Positions 55,501-63,030 of a DNA stretch of 64,000 bases are shown here, piece after piece; the first letter of the stretch is position 1, and each line of letters starts with the position of its first letter. The DNA is from Leeuwenhoekiella polynyae (GTDB lineage Bacteria; Bacteroidota; Bacteroidia; Flavobacteriales; Flavobacteriaceae): the NCBI RefSeq assembly GCF_042683665.1, contig NZ_JBHUOO010000023.1. The stretch is one strand, 5' to 3'. The notes under the pieces were generated by a model. It saw only the letters and a list, made by a program, of their open reading frames with translations, made no database searches and was not told the DNA's origin. A program made the position numbers and the translations under genes.

Positions 55501-55884
55501 CTCAGAAGCAACCTCGCTAACTGCATAACCAAGAGCTTTCTTTTCTCTCTTGATACCTTGTGCAGTAACTACTACTTCTTCAAGAGATTCTCCAGCTTGC
55601 ATCTGAATATTCACCGTAGATGAAGCTCCAATTTTTGCATCCTGTGGTGTAAATCCGACATAACTAAAAGTAAGTACATCACCTGTTGATGCTTCAATAG
55701 AATACAATCCGTCAAAGTCAGTTTGAGTTCCGGTAGTTGTTCCGGAAATTAGGACATTAACACCAGGCAGTGGAACACCACTATCATCGGTTACCGTTCC
55801 AGAGATTGTTCTGGTTTGTGCAAAAGAAAACTGCACAACTAATACTAAGAATAGCATTAGAAATCCTTGTAATCGTTTTTTCAT
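52576..55884 (-). CDS. SusC/RagA family TonB-dependent transporter (pair 1)
   Basis: A 1102-residue transporter with a signal peptide, a carboxypeptidase-regulatory-like domain (GTVTDDSGVPLPGVNV), a plug with EEVVVTAQGIKREKKALGYA and VLKGLAAATLYGTDGRNG, and a long barrel ending in YGLSVKATF. The N-terminal 110 residues are close to those of the second SusC, suggesting a duplication with later change of barrel and ligand. First gene of an operon with SusD and a cysteine-rich lipoprotein. Confidence 0.95.
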   Translation of the reverse strand: MKKRLQGFLMLFLVLVVQFSFAQTRTISGTVTDDSGVPLPGVNVLISGTTTGTQTDFDGLYSIEASTGDVLTFSYVGFTPQDAKIGASSTVNIQMQAGESLEEVVVTAQGIKREKKALGYAVSEVASEDLEQRPESDVARVLSGKASGVEITAQNGTSGSATNVVIRGYTSINGSNQALFVVDGVPFSSGTNTSGRDNAADFRDGNVGSSRFLDIDPNNIASITVLKGLAAATLYGTDGRNGVILITTKANSGQASKKKTEITLNQSFFFNEIASLPDYQQSYGGGFNQSFGWFFSNYGPNFNPNGVDGYLNDPAGIVDANGNVPHPYSTNSFLSNFLRGDNELFQSFQGVDYAFKPYASVKNFFRTGSVSNTSLNIRGGSDDGNMSFNVNFGHTDDEGFTPGNSLTRNTLSVGGRAKLSNRFTVTGILNYSRSNFVTPPVAASDGNANYGLSVFGQVFFTPISVDLMNIPFEIPETGGSIYYRNGNDIVNPRWIVANAQNGQLTNRVFGNAQLSYEFNDNVSVLYRGGIDIYNERNHSYSNKGGVNSDRDRFGYYETWDNNSTTFNHYAAISGNYDLTADQKLNVSFLLGGSSLGEYFDQQGVASSSQIVYNVQRHFNFENQLPIQSTTERNTIGLFGDLSFEYDNFLYLSLSGRNDWISNLITENNSQFYPSVSASFIPTSAFEGFGNGNSIGLNYLKLRAGLGSSAGFPSNYPTVPTLQQSTQQNGGAIGGSSGVVTNTVRNILANPDLKPELISEWEVGFDARFLKNRLDISLSYYDRTTKNLIVGRPLSPSSGYEEIQDNIGKVEGTGWEVDLGIDIFKSSESGGFNWNSRVNFTTNKQIVTEQDSDQIVYAGFSDLGNAAIEGEQLGVIIGSRVLRDDNGNFVVGNDGFYLPETQIAIDADNNEVPVGTDGSRAIAPIIGNPNPDYVMNFINSISYKNLTLGFQISHVSGGDIYSQTIATLLGRGLINPDRREPFILPGVLADGTPNRKQLDNSSFYFDNVLFGPSELQIYDASVIRLKELSLGYNMPKKWLESTPFGNLSITAAGYNLWYDAYNTPKRANFDPNVAGIGVGNGRGFDYLNGPSSIRYGLSVKATF

Positions 55885-55892
55885 GTTTAATA

Positions 55893-55909
55893 TTTATTTG
55901 AATTAGCCA
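55893..55909 (-). promoter_or_regulatory. Shared 17-bp element upstream of susC (pair 1)
   Basis: TGGCTAATTCAAATAAA on the minus strand, 8 bp before the susC ATG; identical to the element at 49357-49373. The remainder of the gap up to 56137 is very AT-rich, without an exact promoter match. Confidence 0.5.
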
Positions 55910-56137
55910 CGCTAAAAATGATTAAAAAAAAGAATCAAAACAAATAAATAGATGTTATTTTTTAAATTTTTGTTAATTTAATGAAGCTTAAGTGTTAATT
56001 AAAGATATTTTTAAATTTTAGCATATTAAGTTGAGAATGTATTAATATTAATGATTATTAACGTATTTTTTACATTAAAAATGCTTATTTAATTAATGGT
56101 TTAGTTGGTTTGTTTTTTAATTAACAATAATTTTTTA

Positions 56138-57868
56138 TTAAAAATTAGCGATCAATGTTAAATGTAGAATTGAGTTTGATAACTCGAATTTTTGATTATT
56201 GTGAATGCCGTTGGCTAGGTTTAGTTTTAGTATTCCGGCTTTTGTTAAAAGAGAAGTTCCTAGTCCAAAACTGTATAAGATATCTTCTTGGTTGCTGAGA
56301 TTGTTTTCGTAGTACGCGGCATCAATAATTGTGTTTATGTAGATTTTTGAGCTGGGGGAGTATCTGTATTCTGTTTGAAGGGTTGTGTATAAATTTGCAG
56401 ATATGCTATTTTCTTTAAATCCTCTTATGTTGTTGATTCCGCCAAAGCGAAATAATTCATTGTCAAGGTAATTAGTGGATTTTAATAGTGCTGTTTGGTT
56501 GTTTAGGTGAAGGTTGTGGTTTGGGCTTATTCTAAAATTATATGCTGCATTTAAACTGGCGATAAATTGATTTGTGGTGTTGGGGTTTTGTGTCTTTCTT
56601 AAAGCGGTTCCTGCGATAAATTCTAAGTAGGCTGATTGAGGTTGTAATGTTGAGTTTTTTGTTTTACTGTAGCTGAGTTTTCCTGAATAGATTTGTTTTT
56701 TGTAAGGTTTTGTGTTTGTGTTCTCTGAGTTTTGCGATGTTGTTGATTGTTCAAGCTCTAGTGAGGTTGAGAGGAATGTGTTTTTAGCGATGTTTAATGA
56801 AGTTTCTAAAGTTTGTGATGCGTTAGAAAATGTGCTGTCTTGTCTGAAGATGTTAATCCCTGTGGAAAGGCTGATTGGACTTTTGAAAAGAAAGGGGAGG
56901 TTTGTGTTTAGGTTTAAAATTTGTTGGTTGTCGCCATTGCTTTTGTAAGTTAGGTTTGTTCGTTCTCCTTGGTTGAAGTTGTTTATTAGGTTTAAGTTTA
57001 AATAACCAGCGAGTCTCAACTTTGATTCATCTTCGTTAGGGCTAAAACCTAAAAATCCCTCAAGTGTATTAGTGTTTTTTTTATCTAGATATAGGTATAA
57101 AGATGTGCTGTCTTTTTTAAATTGTAACTCAGGGGCTTTGCTAAATGATACAAAGTCTAATTCTTCTAAGGTTTTTGTCTTGTCTAGGATTTTCTTTTTT
57201 TGAAAAAGGGCCGGGGTTTTTAGTTTGGCTTGGTGTTTAATAAAGCTTTTCGGGAACTTGGAGTATCCTTTGATGATTACCTTTGTGAGGTTTCTGTTTT
57301 CTTTTCTGTTAACTTTTAGCTCTGCAGAAAAGCCTTTTTCTGATGCTAAAATATTTATTAGTTGAAATGTGGTTAGTGGGTTGCCTATTTCTGCGGCGTT
57401 TTGTGTTAGTTTGGGGAGGATTTCACGGATTTCTTGAGGTTTTATTTTGATTGAGTTTTTAGAAATTTTGTAATCAAGATCTGTTAAGTAATTCAATGTT
57501 TTTGTGTCATATATATATAAGGTAATTTGTTTTGTTTTTTTTTCGCTAAAAAATTCTAAGCTATAGTTCTCTTTTGAGTTCTTTTTTAAGTTATGGAACT
57601 TATGTTGAAGATATCCTTCTAGGTAAAGTTTATTCTTTGTTTGGTTTATTTCTTCGGTCATCTCATTAAATGAGTCAAATTCAATATTTTGAAAATATTT
57701 TGAGATGAGGCTGTCTTCTGATTTAGAATTAGTGATAATCTCTAAAGAAATATTCTGAGAAAAAGCTGAACATAGGCTTGATAGGTAAATAGCTAAAAGT
57801 AGATTGTATAAAAATTGCTTTTGCTTCAAGTGTTTATTTTGGATTTGGTTTGTAGTGTTTTTTGGCAA
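56138..57868 (-). CDS. Omp85-superfamily outer-membrane protein (BamA/TamA/TpsB-like)
   Basis: A 576-residue protein with an N-terminal basic and hydrophobic signal (cleaved near SAFSQ, about 38), a periplasmic part with POTRA-like segments (about 40-260), and a C-terminal barrel. FRFGGINNIRGFKENS holds the IRGF version of the Omp85 loop-6 motif, FGLGTSLLTKAGILKLNLA is a typical late strand pair, and the chain ends in Phe. Relatives insert or export outer-membrane or secreted proteins, but the client is unknown. The coding strand is rich in A and C and poor in G, unlike its neighbours. Confidence 0.75.
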   Translation of the reverse strand: MPKNTTNQIQNKHLKQKQFLYNLLLAIYLSSLCSAFSQNISLEIITNSKSEDSLISKYFQNIEFDSFNEMTEEINQTKNKLYLEGYLQHKFHNLKKNSKENYSLEFFSEKKTKQITLYIYDTKTLNYLTDLDYKISKNSIKIKPQEIREILPKLTQNAAEIGNPLTTFQLINILASEKGFSAELKVNRKENRNLTKVIIKGYSKFPKSFIKHQAKLKTPALFQKKKILDKTKTLEELDFVSFSKAPELQFKKDSTSLYLYLDKKNTNTLEGFLGFSPNEDESKLRLAGYLNLNLINNFNQGERTNLTYKSNGDNQQILNLNTNLPFLFKSPISLSTGINIFRQDSTFSNASQTLETSLNIAKNTFLSTSLELEQSTTSQNSENTNTKPYKKQIYSGKLSYSKTKNSTLQPQSAYLEFIAGTALRKTQNPNTTNQFIASLNAAYNFRISPNHNLHLNNQTALLKSTNYLDNELFRFGGINNIRGFKENSISANLYTTLQTEYRYSPSSKIYINTIIDAAYYENNLSNQEDILYSFGLGTSLLTKAGILKLNLANGIHNNQKFELSNSILHLTLIANF

Positions 57869-57913
57869 ATACCTATTATAATAAAATACCTTTGAAAATT
57901 AATGATTTATGTG

Positions 57914-57943
57914 TTGAATTACTCAATTTATTTTATACCTTTG
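57914..57943 (+). promoter_or_regulatory. Promoter of the str/S10 ribosomal operon
   Basis: TTG (57914-57916), a spacer of exactly 19 bp, then TACCTTTG (57936-57943): an exact Bacteroidota housekeeping promoter. The rpsL ATG is about 55 bp downstream, leaving a leader of about 50 nt. Confidence 0.88.
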
Positions 57944-57997
57944 CGAGCCCTTAGAAAAGGGGCTATTAGAATAACTATAATTTAGGTAAAGGAAATT

Positions 57998-58372
57998 ATG
58001 CCAACAATTTCACAATTAGTACGAAAAGGAAGAGCTAAGATAACCAAGAAGAGTAAATCGGCTGCTTTAGATTCGTGCCCACAACGCCGCGGGGTTTGTA
58101 CTCGTGTGTACACCACTACACCTAAGAAACCTAACTCTGCGATGCGTAAAGTAGCGCGTGTTAGATTGACTAACGGTAAAGAGGTGAATGCATACATTGG
58201 TGGTGAGGGTCACAATTTACAAGAGCACTCGATAGTATTGGTTAGAGGCGGAAGGGTAAAAGATTTGCCAGGTGTTAGATATCACATTGTACGTGGAGCT
58301 TTGGATACCGCAGGTGTTCAGGGAAGACTACAGCGTCGTTCTAAGTATGGAGCAAAACGCCCTAAGAAGTAA
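57998..58372 (+). CDS. rpsL: 30S ribosomal protein S12
   Basis: A 124-residue S12 with the conserved TPKKPNSAMRKVARVRLTN and GGRVKDLPGVRYH segments. Lys43 and the Lys of RVKDLPG, where streptomycin-resistance changes occur, are the sensitive wild-type residues. It forms part of the decoding centre. First gene of the operon, with a 23-bp gap to rpsG. Confidence 0.98.
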   Translation: MPTISQLVRKGRAKITKKSKSAALDSCPQRRGVCTRVYTTTPKKPNSAMRKVARVRLTNGKEVNAYIGGEGHNLQEHSIVLVRGGRVKDLPGVRYHIVRGALDTAGVQGRLQRRSKYGAKRPKK

Positions 58373-58395
58373 TTAAAAACTTTTAAAGAGAAGAA

Positions 58396-58872
58396 ATGAG
58401 AAAAAGACAGGCCAAAAAGAGACCACTTTTACCAGATCCTCGTTTTAACGATCAGCTGGTTACGCGTTTTGTAAACATGATGATGTGGGACGGTAAAAAG
58501 TCGGTAGCCTTTAAGATCTTTTACGATGCAATGGATATCGTAGAGGAAAAGAAAAACAACGACGAGAAAACAGCTTTAGAGGTTTGGAAAGATGCGCTAT
58601 CTAATGTTATGCCTCACGTAGAAGTGCGTAGTCGTAGAGTAGGTGGAGCAACCTTTCAGATACCAATGCAGATTAGACCAGATCGTAAGATTTCTACTGC
58701 AATGAAGTGGTTGATTAGCTTTTCAAGAAAGCGTAATGAAAAATCGATGGCTTCTAAATTAGCTGCAGAAGTATTAGCTGCTGCTAAAGAAGAAGGTGCT
58801 GCTGTTAAGAAGCGTACAGATACTCATAAGATGGCGGAAGCTAACAAAGCATTCTCTCACTTTAGATTCTAA
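58396..58872 (+). CDS. rpsG: 30S ribosomal protein S7
   Basis: A 158-residue S7, a primary binder of 16S rRNA in head assembly. MRKRQAKKRPLLPDPRF, VRSRRVGGATFQIPMQI and the C-terminal HKMAEANKAFSHFRF are characteristic. It lies between rpsL and fusA as expected. Confidence 0.98.
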   Translation: MRKRQAKKRPLLPDPRFNDQLVTRFVNMMMWDGKKSVAFKIFYDAMDIVEEKKNNDEKTALEVWKDALSNVMPHVEVRSRRVGGATFQIPMQIRPDRKISTAMKWLISFSRKRNEKSMASKLAAEVLAAAKEEGAAVKKRTDTHKMAEANKAFSHFRF

Positions 58873-58878
58873 AAAAAA

Positions 58879-61011
58879 ATGGCACAAAGAGATTTAAAAT
58901 TTACAAGAAATATAGGTATAGCTGCTCACATTGACGCTGGTAAAACAACGACAACAGAGCGTATACTTTATTATACTGGTGTGAGTCATAAAATAGGAGA
59001 AGTGCATGATGGTGCAGCTACTATGGATTGGATGGAGCAAGAGCAGGAGCGTGGTATAACCATTACTTCAGCTGCTACAACCTGTACGTGGAAGTTTCCT
59101 ATGGAAAATGCTCAGCCGCTTCCAGAGACTAAAGATTATAACTTCAATATTATTGACACTCCGGGACACGTTGATTTTACTGTAGAGGTAAACCGTTCTT
59201 TGCGTGTTCTTGATGGTTTAGTGTTCTTGTTTAGTGCAGTTGATGGTGTTGAGCCACAATCTGAAACAAACTGGAGACTTGCAGATAATTACAAAGTGCC
59301 ACGTATGGGCTTTGTAAATAAAATGGATCGTCAGGGATCTAACTTTCTTGAGGTTTGTAAGCAGGTAAAAGAAATGTTAGGTTCTAATGCAGTGCCTATT
59401 GTTTTGCCTATTGGTGATGAAGCGGACTTCAGAGGGATTATTGATCTTGTTAAGAATCGTGCTGTAGTGTGGCATGATGAGACTCAGGGTGCAACCTTTG
59501 ATGTTGTTGAGATTCCTGAAGAAATGAAGGAGGAAGTGAAGATGTATCGTGGTATGCTAATCGAAGAGGTTGCTGCTTATGATGAGAATTTACTTGAGAA
59601 ATATATGGAAGATGAAGATTCTATTACTGAAGATGAAGTGCATGCTGCTCTTCGTGCTGCTGTAATGGATATGTCTATTATTCCAATGATTTGTGGTTCT
59701 GCCTTTAAAAACAAAGGTGTGCAGTTTTTATTGGATGCTGTATGTCGTTACTTGCCTTCTCCGATGGATAAGGATGGTATTAAAGGAATTAATCCGGATA
59801 CTGAGAAAGAAGAAATTCGTAAGCCAGATGTGACTGCTCCATTTGCTGCTCTTGCATTTAAAATTGCTACAGATCCTTTCGTAGGTCGTTTAGCATTTTT
59901 CCGTAGCTACTCAGGTAGGCTGGAGGCTGGGTCTTATGTATTGAACAATCGTTCAGGAAATAAAGAGCGTATATCTCGTATCTATCAAATGCATGCTAAT
60001 AAGCAAAACGCAATTGACTTTATCGAAGCTGGAGATATAGGTGCTGCAGTAGGGTTTAAGGATATCAAGACTGGTGATACTTTATCTGATGAAAAGCATC
60101 CAATCGTTCTTGAAAGTATGGACTTTCCTGATCCTGTAATTGGTATTGCTGTTGAGCCTAAAACTAAGGCGGATGTTGATAAGTTAGGTATGGCTTTAGC
60201 TAAATTAGCTGAAGAGGATCCTACTTTCCAGGTTCGTACAGACGAGGCCTCAGGTCAGACTATTATTTCTGGTATGGGTGAGTTGCACTTAGATATTATT
60301 GTAGATCGTCTTAAGCGTGAGTTTAAGGTGGAAGTGAGTCAAGGTCAGCCACAAGTAGAGTATAAAGAAGCTATTACAAGAGTTGCTGATCATAGAGAGG
60401 TTTACAAGAAGCAATCTGGTGGTCGTGGTAAATTTGCTGATATAGTGTTTACTCTAGAGCCTGCAGAAGAAGGCAAAGTAGGTCTTGAATTTGTGAATAT
60501 GGTAAAAGGTGGTAACGTTCCTAAAGAATATATACCATCTGTAGAGAAAGGTTTTAAGGCTGCGATGATCAATGGTCCTTTGGCTGGTTTTGAAGTTGAT
60601 GCGATGAAAGTTACACTTAAGGATGGTTCTTTCCACCCTGTAGATTCTGATGCATTGTCTTTTGAGCTTGCTGCTAAAATGGGATTCAAGGCCGCTGCTA
60701 AAGCTGCTGGTGCTGTTGTGCTTGAACCTATAATGAAAGTTGAAGTTATTACTCCTGAAGAAAATATGGGTGATATCGTAGGTGACCTTAACCGGCGTCG
60801 TGGTCAGATGAGTAGTATGGGTGACCGTGCTGGTGCAAAAGTTGTGAAAGCAACTGTACCATTGTCTGAAATGTTTGGTTATGTTACTACATTACGTACG
60901 CTTTCTTCTGGTCGTGCAACTTCTACTATGGAATTTTCACATTATGCAGAAACTCCTTCTAATGTATCGGAAGAAGTTATCGCTGCGGCAAAAGGAACTG
61001 CTAACGCTTAA
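58879..61011 (+). CDS. fusA: Elongation factor G
   Basis: A 710-residue translocation GTPase. G1 is AHIDAGKTTTTERI, the switch region has QEQERGITITSAAT, G3 DTPGHVDF and G4 NKMD. Domains II to V follow to the C-terminus. It moves tRNA and mRNA through the ribosome. Six bases separate it from rpsG and 11 from rpsJ. The usual tuf gene does not follow. Confidence 0.98.
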   Translation: MAQRDLKFTRNIGIAAHIDAGKTTTTERILYYTGVSHKIGEVHDGAATMDWMEQEQERGITITSAATTCTWKFPMENAQPLPETKDYNFNIIDTPGHVDFTVEVNRSLRVLDGLVFLFSAVDGVEPQSETNWRLADNYKVPRMGFVNKMDRQGSNFLEVCKQVKEMLGSNAVPIVLPIGDEADFRGIIDLVKNRAVVWHDETQGATFDVVEIPEEMKEEVKMYRGMLIEEVAAYDENLLEKYMEDEDSITEDEVHAALRAAVMDMSIIPMICGSAFKNKGVQFLLDAVCRYLPSPMDKDGIKGINPDTEKEEIRKPDVTAPFAALAFKIATDPFVGRLAFFRSYSGRLEAGSYVLNNRSGNKERISRIYQMHANKQNAIDFIEAGDIGAAVGFKDIKTGDTLSDEKHPIVLESMDFPDPVIGIAVEPKTKADVDKLGMALAKLAEEDPTFQVRTDEASGQTIISGMGELHLDIIVDRLKREFKVEVSQGQPQVEYKEAITRVADHREVYKKQSGGRGKFADIVFTLEPAEEGKVGLEFVNMVKGGNVPKEYIPSVEKGFKAAMINGPLAGFEVDAMKVTLKDGSFHPVDSDALSFELAAKMGFKAAAKAAGAVVLEPIMKVEVITPEENMGDIVGDLNRRRGQMSSMGDRAGAKVVKATVPLSEMFGYVTTLRTLSSGRATSTMEFSHYAETPSNVSEEVIAAAKGTANA

Positions 61012-61022
61012 TTTACTAAGAA

Positions 61023-61328
61023 ATGAGTCAGAAAATCAGAATAAAACTTAAATCTTACGATCATAACTTAGTAGATAAGTCTGCTGAAAAAATCGTAAAA
61101 ACGGTAAAAAGTACCGGTGCTGTAGTAACTGGGCCAATCCCACTACCTACTCACAAAAAAATCTTTACAGTATTGCGTTCTCCACACGTAAACAAGAAAT
61201 CTCGTGAGCAGTTTGAGCTTAGCTCTTATAAGCGCTTACTTGATATTTACAGTTCATCTTCAAAAACCATTGATGCGTTAATGAAGCTTGAATTGCCTAG
61301 TGGGGTTGAAGTAGAGATTAAAGTATAG
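61023..61328 (+). CDS. rpsJ: 30S ribosomal protein S10
   Basis: A 101-residue S10 with KIRIKLKSYDHNLVDKSAE and VTGPIPLPTHKKIFTVLRSP. It belongs to the 30S head and, in E. coli, also pairs with NusB in antitermination. It is separated from rplC by 157 bp, far more than other gaps in this operon. Confidence 0.98.
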   Translation: MSQKIRIKLKSYDHNLVDKSAEKIVKTVKSTGAVVTGPIPLPTHKKIFTVLRSPHVNKKSREQFELSSYKRLLDIYSSSSKTIDALMKLELPSGVEVEIKV

Positions 61329-61334
61329 TTTGAT

Positions 61335-61431
61335 TTCCGCATAGCGGAATAAACATGTCCTAAGCTGCGGGCGAGGGAAAAACGGATAAAAATACATTCA
61401 GGGTCGAACGTATTTTGACCCTGTTTTATTT
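61335..61431 (+). promoter_or_regulatory. Structured leader between rpsJ and rplC
   Basis: The gap contains a short hairpin TTCCGC-ATA-GCGGAA (61335-61349) and a terminator-like hairpin CAGGGTC (61399-61405) with GACCCTG (61417-61423), followed by TTTTATTT. The hairpin loop carries GTATTTT (61410-61416), complementary to AAAATAC (61389-61395), giving either a pseudoknot or a competing antiterminator. This suggests attenuation inside the operon, perhaps by a ribosomal protein; inference from base pairing only. Confidence 0.6.
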
Positions 61432-61485
61432 CGGCGAAAGCCAAACAATAAATAAGTAAACTAGTAATAATCAATATTAATTAAT

Positions 61486-62097
61486 ATGTCTGGGTTAATT
61501 GGAAAAAAAGTAGGTATGACCAGCATCTTTGACGAGAATGGGAAGAACATTCCTTGTACTGTGATCGAAGCAGGTCCCTGCGTTGTTACCCAAGTCAGAA
61601 CCGAAGAGGTTGACGGGTATAGTGCCCTTCAGTTAGGTTTCGATGACGCAAAGACTGCAAATAAAGCTGCTCAAGGTCACGCCAAGAAAGCAGGTACAGT
61701 TGCAAAGCGCAAAGTTGTCGAATTCCAAGAATTTGAAGGTGAGTACAAATTAGGAGATGCAGTAACTGTAGAAGTCTTTAAAGAAGGTCAGTTTGTAGAT
61801 ATAGCTGGTACTTCTAAAGGTAAAGGTTTTCAAGGTGTAGTAAAGCGTCATGGATTTGGTGGTGTAGGTCAGTCTACCCACGGCCAGCATAACCGTTTGA
61901 GAGCGCCTGGTTCTATCGGTGCGGCATCTTATCCTGCTCGTGTATTTAAAGGTATGCGTATGGCTGGTCAAATGGGAAATGAGCGAGTAAAAGTTCAAAA
62001 TTTAAGAGTTTTAAAAGTGGTTGCTGAAAAGAACCTGCTTGTGGTGAAAGGTTGTGTGCCAGGTCACAAAAATTCTTATGTAATTATTGAGAGATAA
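61486..62097 (+). CDS. rplC: 50S ribosomal protein L3
   Basis: A 203-residue L3. SGLIGKKVGMTSIFDENG at the start and HGFGGVGQSTHGQHNRLRAP in the middle are diagnostic. It is an early 23S rRNA binder near the peptidyl-transferase centre. Its stop codon overlaps the rplD start by 1 bp (TAATG). Confidence 0.98.
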   Translation: MSGLIGKKVGMTSIFDENGKNIPCTVIEAGPCVVTQVRTEEVDGYSALQLGFDDAKTANKAAQGHAKKAGTVAKRKVVEFQEFEGEYKLGDAVTVEVFKEGQFVDIAGTSKGKGFQGVVKRHGFGGVGQSTHGQHNRLRAPGSIGAASYPARVFKGMRMAGQMGNERVKVQNLRVLKVVAEKNLLVVKGCVPGHKNSYVIIER

Positions 62098-62726
62098 TGA
62101 AAGTAGCAGTAGTTGATATCAAAGGAAAAGAAATAGGAAGAGAGGCAAACCTTTCTGACGCTATTTTTGCAATAGAGCCTAATGACCATGCTATTTATTT
62201 AGATGTAAAGCAGCACCTTGCTAATAAAAGACAAGGTACGCACAAATCTAAAGAGCGTGCAGAGATCGCAGGTAGTACACGTAAGATAAAGAAACAAAAA
62301 GGTACGGGTACAGCTCGTGCTGGTAGTATCAAGTCTGGTGTGTTTAAAGGTGGTGGTAGAATGTTTGGTCCTAGACCTCGTAATTATTCATTCAAATTGA
62401 ATAAAGGTCTTAAGCGTTTAGCGCGCCGTTCTGCTCTTACGTTGAAAGCAAATGATAAAGCAATTTTGGTAGTTGAGGATTTCAATTTTGATACCCCAAA
62501 AACTAAGGATTTTGTTGACGTTGTAAAAGCCTTGGGCTTAGATAATAAAAAGTCTTTGTTTGTGTTGGGCGCTTCAAATAATAATGTATATTTGTCGTCA
62601 CGCAATTTGAAGACCTCTGAGGTTGTAATGAGTTCAGAATTAAGCACTTACAAAATTATGAATGCAAATAATGTAGTGTTTTTGGAAGGATCTCTAGAAG
62701 AAATTGAGCAAACTTTAAGTAAGTAA
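62097..62726 (+). CDS. rplD: 50S ribosomal protein L4
   Basis: A 209-residue L4 with KKQKGTGTARAGSIKSG and GGGRMFGPRPRNYSFKLNK, the extended loop lining the exit tunnel. In E. coli L4 also controls its own operon through the S10 leader; whether that holds here is unknown, but the structured gap before rplC makes it a candidate regulator. Confidence 0.98.
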   Translation: MKVAVVDIKGKEIGREANLSDAIFAIEPNDHAIYLDVKQHLANKRQGTHKSKERAEIAGSTRKIKKQKGTGTARAGSIKSGVFKGGGRMFGPRPRNYSFKLNKGLKRLARRSALTLKANDKAILVVEDFNFDTPKTKDFVDVVKALGLDNKKSLFVLGASNNNVYLSSRNLKTSEVVMSSELSTYKIMNANNVVFLEGSLEEIEQTLSK

Positions 62727-62730
62727 CAAC

Positions 62731-63021
62731 ATGAGTATTTTAATAAAACCCGTGATTACCGAAAAAGCTACATCGGATAGTGAGCTTAACAGCCGTTATA
62801 CCTTTGAAGTAAATCCCGGTTCGAATAAGATCGAAATTAAAAACGCTGTAGAGGCGACTTATGGTGTTTCGGTAATTAAAGTAAGAACAATGAACGTTCG
62901 CCCAGATCGTAATACCAAGTTTACAAAATCTGGTATGATCACTGGTAAAACAAAAGGCTTTAAGAAAGCTATTGTACAGGTGGCGGAAGGTGATGTGATT
63001 GATTTTTATAGTAACATTTAA
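62731..63021 (+). CDS. rplW: 50S ribosomal protein L23
   Basis: A 96-residue L23: ILIKPVITEKATSDSE at the start and KTKGFKKAIVQVAEGD near the end. It sits at the tunnel exit and docks signal recognition particle and trigger factor. It lies 4 bp after rplD. Confidence 0.97.
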   Translation: MSILIKPVITEKATSDSELNSRYTFEVNPGSNKIEIKNAVEATYGVSVIKVRTMNVRPDRNTKFTKSGMITGKTKGFKKAIVQVAEGDVIDFYSNI

Positions 63022-63030
63022 GACAAACAA

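Noticed and set aside
44694..55884. SusC/SusD region as a classical polysaccharide utilisation locus
   Set aside because: No carbohydrate-active enzyme, sulfatase or hybrid two-component/ECF regulator is encoded beside it within the window.
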